In this document: piece after piece, positions 30,877 through 33,791 of the stretch
Numbering within the stretch: position 1 is the first letter of the stretch
How the letters are laid out: each line of letters begins with the position of its first letter
Source: DATGEP01 sp035310125
GTDB lineage: Bacteria > Chloroflexota > Ktedonobacteria > Ktedonobacterales > JADMIN01
Assembly (NCBI GenBank): GCA_035310125.1
Contig: DATGEP010000093.1
Location: 1-33,791 of the forward strand
Direction of reading: 5' to 3'
Length of the DNA: 33,791 nt
The notes under the pieces: generated by a model
Database searches by the model: none
Told to the model about the DNA's origin: nothing
What the model saw: the letters and a program-made list of their open reading frames with translations, nothing else
Program-made: the position numbers and the translations under genes

Positions 30877-32397
30877 ATGGCAAGCACACTCTACAACCCG
30901 TCCCCGGTTGGGACGACGATTAGCGACGAAACCGTCGCGCTGGTGCGGCAGGCGATGGCCGACACGACACGCTCCATCACCACCGCCAGCGGCCTTATCG
31001 GCTACGAGCTGGAGACGCCGTCGCGCGTCATCGTGCCGGTGATTACGCCGCTGGTGAACATGATGCCGCGCCGCCGGGGCGCCGGTATTGATGTGGTTCA
31101 CTGGAAAGCGATCACCAGCTTCGATACGGCCCGCAACTGGGGTGTCGTGCCGGACGGTGGCACGCCCAGCCAGGTAACCTATGCTGTCGCCGCGATGCAG
31201 AACACCATTCAGACGCTCGGCCTCATGAACTCCGTCAGCTTCCAGGCGCAGTGGCGTGGCCGCTCACTCGAAGCGGACGTGCGGGCGCGCCGCGTGGCGG
31301 AGCTGCTCTACCAGCTCAAGATGACCGAAGAGCGCTGGATTCTCGGCGCCAGCGCGTACGTGATGGTGCCGCCCGCGCCCGTGCTGGCAACGGCGGCAAC
31401 CGGTGGCACCGTCGCCGCGGGCACGTATTGGGTGAAGATCACGGCGAAGAACGCCCAGGGCGAGACGCTCGGCTCCAGCGCCGCGAAGATTGTCACCACC
31501 GGCGCCACCTCAACCATCACCATCAGCATCTTCACCGTGCCCAACGCCACGCAGTACAACGTCTACATCGCCTCCGGCACGAGCTATCCTGGCGACGCGG
31601 CGGCCTGGCTGCAAGCCGGCATCTCTGGCGCCAACGCGCCGCAACCCTCCATCGGCTCCACGGTGACGCTGGCTGACGGCGTGACGGCGATGCCCTCCGG
31701 CGAGGTGAACCCCGCGGTCGTCACGGTGACGCTCGCCGCGCCGCCTGCCAGCACCGGCACTGCCCTCTCATCCATCGCGAGCAACACCGCCAAAACGTTC
31801 GTGGACGGCGGCGGCAGCCTTCTCATGTGGGACGGCCTGATCGCGCAGGCGCTCAACAATGCCAGCGCCGCCAATGGCGCGACGCTGGGCGCGCAGGTGG
31901 CCCAGCCGGCGGCAGCCAATGGCGTGCTGGCGCTCTCCGACATTGACAATCTGCTGGCGGGCATGTACCTGCAAGCGGCAGGCGATCCCGACTACATCGT
32001 GATGAACCCGCTGGACAACGTAAAGCTGACGAATCTCGTCGTTGGCGCCGGCCAGCTCCGCTACGTCGTACAGGCGGGCGAGAGCGCGGACCAGGGCCAG
32101 CTCACGGCGCAATACCGCGTGACACGCTACCTCAACAAGAGCACTGGCAAAGAGATGCCCATCATCTTGGACCGCTACTGCCCGCAGGGCTGCATGGTCT
32201 TCCTGCCGATGTCGGTGCCTTTCCCCGTGCCGGAGATCGGCAACGCGGTGGAGATCGAAACGAACCAGGAATACTGGGGCGTGGACTTCGCCATCACCGA
32301 CAGCAACTTCAAGTTCGCGGACTACGTGGACGAAACACTCAAAGTCTACTTCCTCGGCGGCCTCGGAGTGTTGCGCGGCATTTACCCCAGCTTCTAA
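30877..32397 (+). CDS. Phage-type major capsid protein (HK97-fold) with inserted Ig-like domain
   Basis: A 506-residue protein. The N-terminal 160 residues (RSITTASGLIGYELETPSRVIVPVITPLVNMMPRRRG..., AELLYQLKMTEERWILGAS) and the C-terminal 200 (DIDNLLAGMYLQAAGDPDYIVMNPLDNVKL..., GKEMPIILDRYCPQGCMVFLP, YVDETLKVYFLGGLGVLRGI) have the look of capsid proteins: an N-arm, a spine helix, the 'D.iv.np.d...l' strand and a late 'y..l.v...g...l' end. Residues about 165-290 are Thr/Ala/Gly-rich beta strands (GTYWVKITAKNAQGETLGSS) that look like an inserted Ig/FN3-type surface domain. GAGGA lies 10 nt before ATG 30877. It directly follows the protease gene, which strengthens both calls. An encapsulin-like role cannot be excluded. 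Confidence 0.7.
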   Translation: MASTLYNPSPVGTTISDETVALVRQAMADTTRSITTASGLIGYELETPSRVIVPVITPLVNMMPRRRGAGIDVVHWKAITSFDTARNWGVVPDGGTPSQVTYAVAAMQNTIQTLGLMNSVSFQAQWRGRSLEADVRARRVAELLYQLKMTEERWILGASAYVMVPPAPVLATAATGGTVAAGTYWVKITAKNAQGETLGSSAAKIVTTGATSTITISIFTVPNATQYNVYIASGTSYPGDAAAWLQAGISGANAPQPSIGSTVTLADGVTAMPSGEVNPAVVTVTLAAPPASTGTALSSIASNTAKTFVDGGGSLLMWDGLIAQALNNASAANGATLGAQVAQPAAANGVLALSDIDNLLAGMYLQAAGDPDYIVMNPLDNVKLTNLVVGAGQLRYVVQAGESADQGQLTAQYRVTRYLNKSTGKEMPIILDRYCPQGCMVFLPMSVPFPVPEIGNAVEIETNQEYWGVDFAITDSNFKFADYVDETLKVYFLGGLGVLRGIYPSF

Positions 32398-32406
32398 CCG
32401 CTAGCC

Positions 32407-32473
32407 AGGATTGCCCCTGGCTTCCGCTGGGGCGGGGCGGCGTCCGCCACATCTGGCGAGCACCGCCCCGGTG
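32407..32473. terminator. GC-rich inverted repeats after the capsid gene
   Basis: Within the 80-nt gap before the convergent membrane-protein gene, GGGGCGG and CCGCCCC arms (about 32430 and 32465) can pair, enclosing a smaller GGCGTCCGCC element. This is a plausible shared terminator without a U-tract. Confidence 0.35.
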
Positions 32474-32477
32474 TCTG

Positions 32478-33719
32478 TCACTCCACGGCGGCTGGTGCGA
32501 CCACCACCGCTGGACTGCTGGATGTCGCCCGCATGCGCAGCGTGTACGTGAGTAAGCCGAGCAGGATACTGCCGCCCATGATGGGTGTGAACACCCGCTC
32601 GAAGAACGGAACATTCGCCAGCAGGCTGAGCACGAAGCCGATCATGCCGAAGTTCATCCCCCAGAAGAGGATATGGTCGGCCCAGCGCCAGTAGTCCCGC
32701 CGCTCGCGCGTTACCTCATAGATCAAGCCGAAGAGCGCGTTGGTCATCACCCCAATGAACATCGCGTGGTCCTGGCCGAAGACCAGCCAGCGTGGGATGA
32801 GGAGGAAGTCCGTATAGACCTTGGTGACGATAGCGCCGATCAGGTAGACGATCAGCGCGACATTCACCACCACGAAGATGCTGCTGATAGCGAAGTAGCG
32901 CTCGCTCGTAGGCTCAAGCCAGCGCGCGCGGAGAACGCGCGGAGCGAACCGCACGATGTAGATGACGACCCCCACGATCTCGAAGAGCACGTTGACTCCC
33001 AGCAGCGCAAAATTATTATAGAGCAGCCCGACGGTGAGCACCAATCCAGCGGTAAAGGGCAGGGCGATCTGAACGAGACCGGCGCGCGGGAGTCTGCCGG
33101 TATCCGGCATCAGCCGCCACTCGCTGATTGCCATACCCACCAGCAAGAGATAGCCGACGACCATCGTTGCGGGATGCGCGGCAAAGGCTCCAGAGGGCAG
33201 AAAATTCCCGCTTGTCGCGAACTCAACCTGCAAGAGCACGCCGATGACTGCGCCGACCGTGACCGTCACCAGCGCGCCCAGGATGGCAATGTGCGCCACG
33301 GTAAGGCGGATCTGGCGGCTGCGTTGGATGATCCACACGAGAATGCCGACGATGGCGGCCAGGACCGGAAAGCCAAAGATCGCGCGGGCAACGAGATTGC
33401 CGCTAAAGAACGCCACCACATAGACCGGCACGGAGACGGCGGCGAGCACGCTGAGCGCATGGATGTATGCGCGCATCGTATCCTGCGTCCGGTGCGACTC
33501 GGGTGTGTCGTCTCCGCCAAACAGCCAGAGGCAAAGCGCCATGACACTCAGCGTGATCCAGCCAATCGTGCCAGCGTGGACGTGCGTGAGCAGGATGTCC
33601 TGGCTGAGTTTGATGAAATGCTGGCCATTGAGCATGCCGATGCCCACCGTGATGACAAAGACACCCATCGCCGTCTGGAAGAGGAGCCGGATGTCGCCGC
33701 GCCAGAATGGTTGCACCAT
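32478..33719 (-). CDS. Multi-pass membrane protein, heme-copper-oxidase subunit I-like
   Basis: A 413-residue protein with about 12 hydrophobic helices. Histidines sit within or beside helices at H46 and H48 (LLTHVHAGTIGWITL), H143, H182 (AAHPATMVVGY), H318 (FGQDHAMFIGVMTNALFGL) and H349 (ADHILFWGMNFGMIG), which resembles the heme-ligand layout of short heme-copper oxidase/NO-reductase-like subunits. It may bind heme and take part in respiration or NO handling, but I cannot name the subfamily; an NnrS-like protein is the alternative. I chose ATG 33719 (GGAGAG 8 nt upstream); ATG 33734 would add five residues. The upstream neighbour is outside the window. Confidence 0.6.
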   Translation of the reverse strand: MVQPFWRGDIRLLFQTAMGVFVITVGIGMLNGQHFIKLSQDILLTHVHAGTIGWITLSVMALCLWLFGGDDTPESHRTQDTMRAYIHALSVLAAVSVPVYVVAFFSGNLVARAIFGFPVLAAIVGILVWIIQRSRQIRLTVAHIAILGALVTVTVGAVIGVLLQVEFATSGNFLPSGAFAAHPATMVVGYLLLVGMAISEWRLMPDTGRLPRAGLVQIALPFTAGLVLTVGLLYNNFALLGVNVLFEIVGVVIYIVRFAPRVLRARWLEPTSERYFAISSIFVVVNVALIVYLIGAIVTKVYTDFLLIPRWLVFGQDHAMFIGVMTNALFGLIYEVTRERRDYWRWADHILFWGMNFGMIGFVLSLLANVPFFERVFTPIMGGSILLGLLTYTLRMRATSSSPAVVVAPAAVE

Positions 33720-33791
33720 AACCAGTCTCTCCATTCACACCACCGACTTGCACGCCGAACGGGCGCTCTCTCGCGCCATCGGTCCCGACAA

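Noticed and set aside
28964..32397. Calling a complete prophage
   Set aside because: Only the protease and capsid genes are present; no integrase, att-like direct repeats, portal, terminase, tail or lysis genes could be seen in the window.
1..33791. CRISPR array, tRNA and rRNA genes
   Set aside because: No regularly spaced direct repeats and no cloverleaf or rRNA-like sequence were found on reading both strands by eye; a tool-based scan was not possible.

Overview
This is a GC-rich chromosomal window of a facultatively anaerobic bacterium. It carries a benzoyl-CoA reductase cluster, a membrane-bound nitrate reductase, GTG and TTG starts with strong AGGAGG ribosome sites, and REP-like palindromes of the 'TGTaGGGGcGTCC..GGACGCCC' kind. 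I think a Chloroflexota-like organism (Thermomicrobia, Ktedonobacteria or relatives) is most likely, but this is inference and no marker gene is present.

Layout. 1-436 is the end of a succinate dehydrogenase/fumarate reductase iron-sulfur subunit, running into a hairpin and the convergent narI (556-1425, minus). A CRP-type regulator follows (1802-2506, plus). From 11037 down to 2668 lies a tightly packed minus-strand operon: GNAT acetyltransferase, small CxxC protein, ring-opening hydrolase (Oah), hydroxyacyl-CoA dehydrogenase (Had), dienoyl-CoA hydratase (Dch), the four benzoyl-CoA reductase subunits (bzdN-O-P-Q order and sizes) and a hemerythrin. Opposite its head is an unusual regulator (degenerate receiver, winged helix, Cys-rich PAS). 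Next come malic enzyme (minus), a zinc secondary-alcohol dehydrogenase (minus), an exported six-repeat protein (plus) and a methyltransferase (minus). The nar operon runs from 26570 to 19291 (minus): hemerythrin-like protein, DUF4351-like protein, narG, narH, narJ. The end of the window holds an exported HExxE protein (minus), an isolated phage-type pair (HK97-like prohead protease plus major capsid protein, plus strand, with its own consensus promoter and structured leader) and a multi-pass heme-copper-oxidase-like membrane protein (minus).

How it fits together. Had, Dch and Oah take the dienoyl-CoA made by benzoyl-CoA reductase to ring cleavage, and nitrate reductase supplies the electron sink, as in denitrifying aromatic degraders. 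narI is about 18 kb from narGHJ, yet both promoters carry the same 16-bp operator (xGCGACA-N3-ATCACA) 41.5 bp upstream of the predicted start point. The local regulator has the CRP-type recognition residues R-E-VGR that suit TGTGA half-sites, so the split locus looks like one regulon. A weaker copy sits before the benzoyl-CoA operon. Benzoate-CoA ligase, the electron-donating ferredoxin and the beta-oxidation genes are not in this window.

The most unusual items are the capsid/protease pair without any portal, terminase or tail gene, the REP-like palindromes translated inside the protease gene, the pseudo-receiver/PAS regulator, and the zinc-ribbon tail on Oah. No tRNA, rRNA, CRISPR array or intact transposon was seen.
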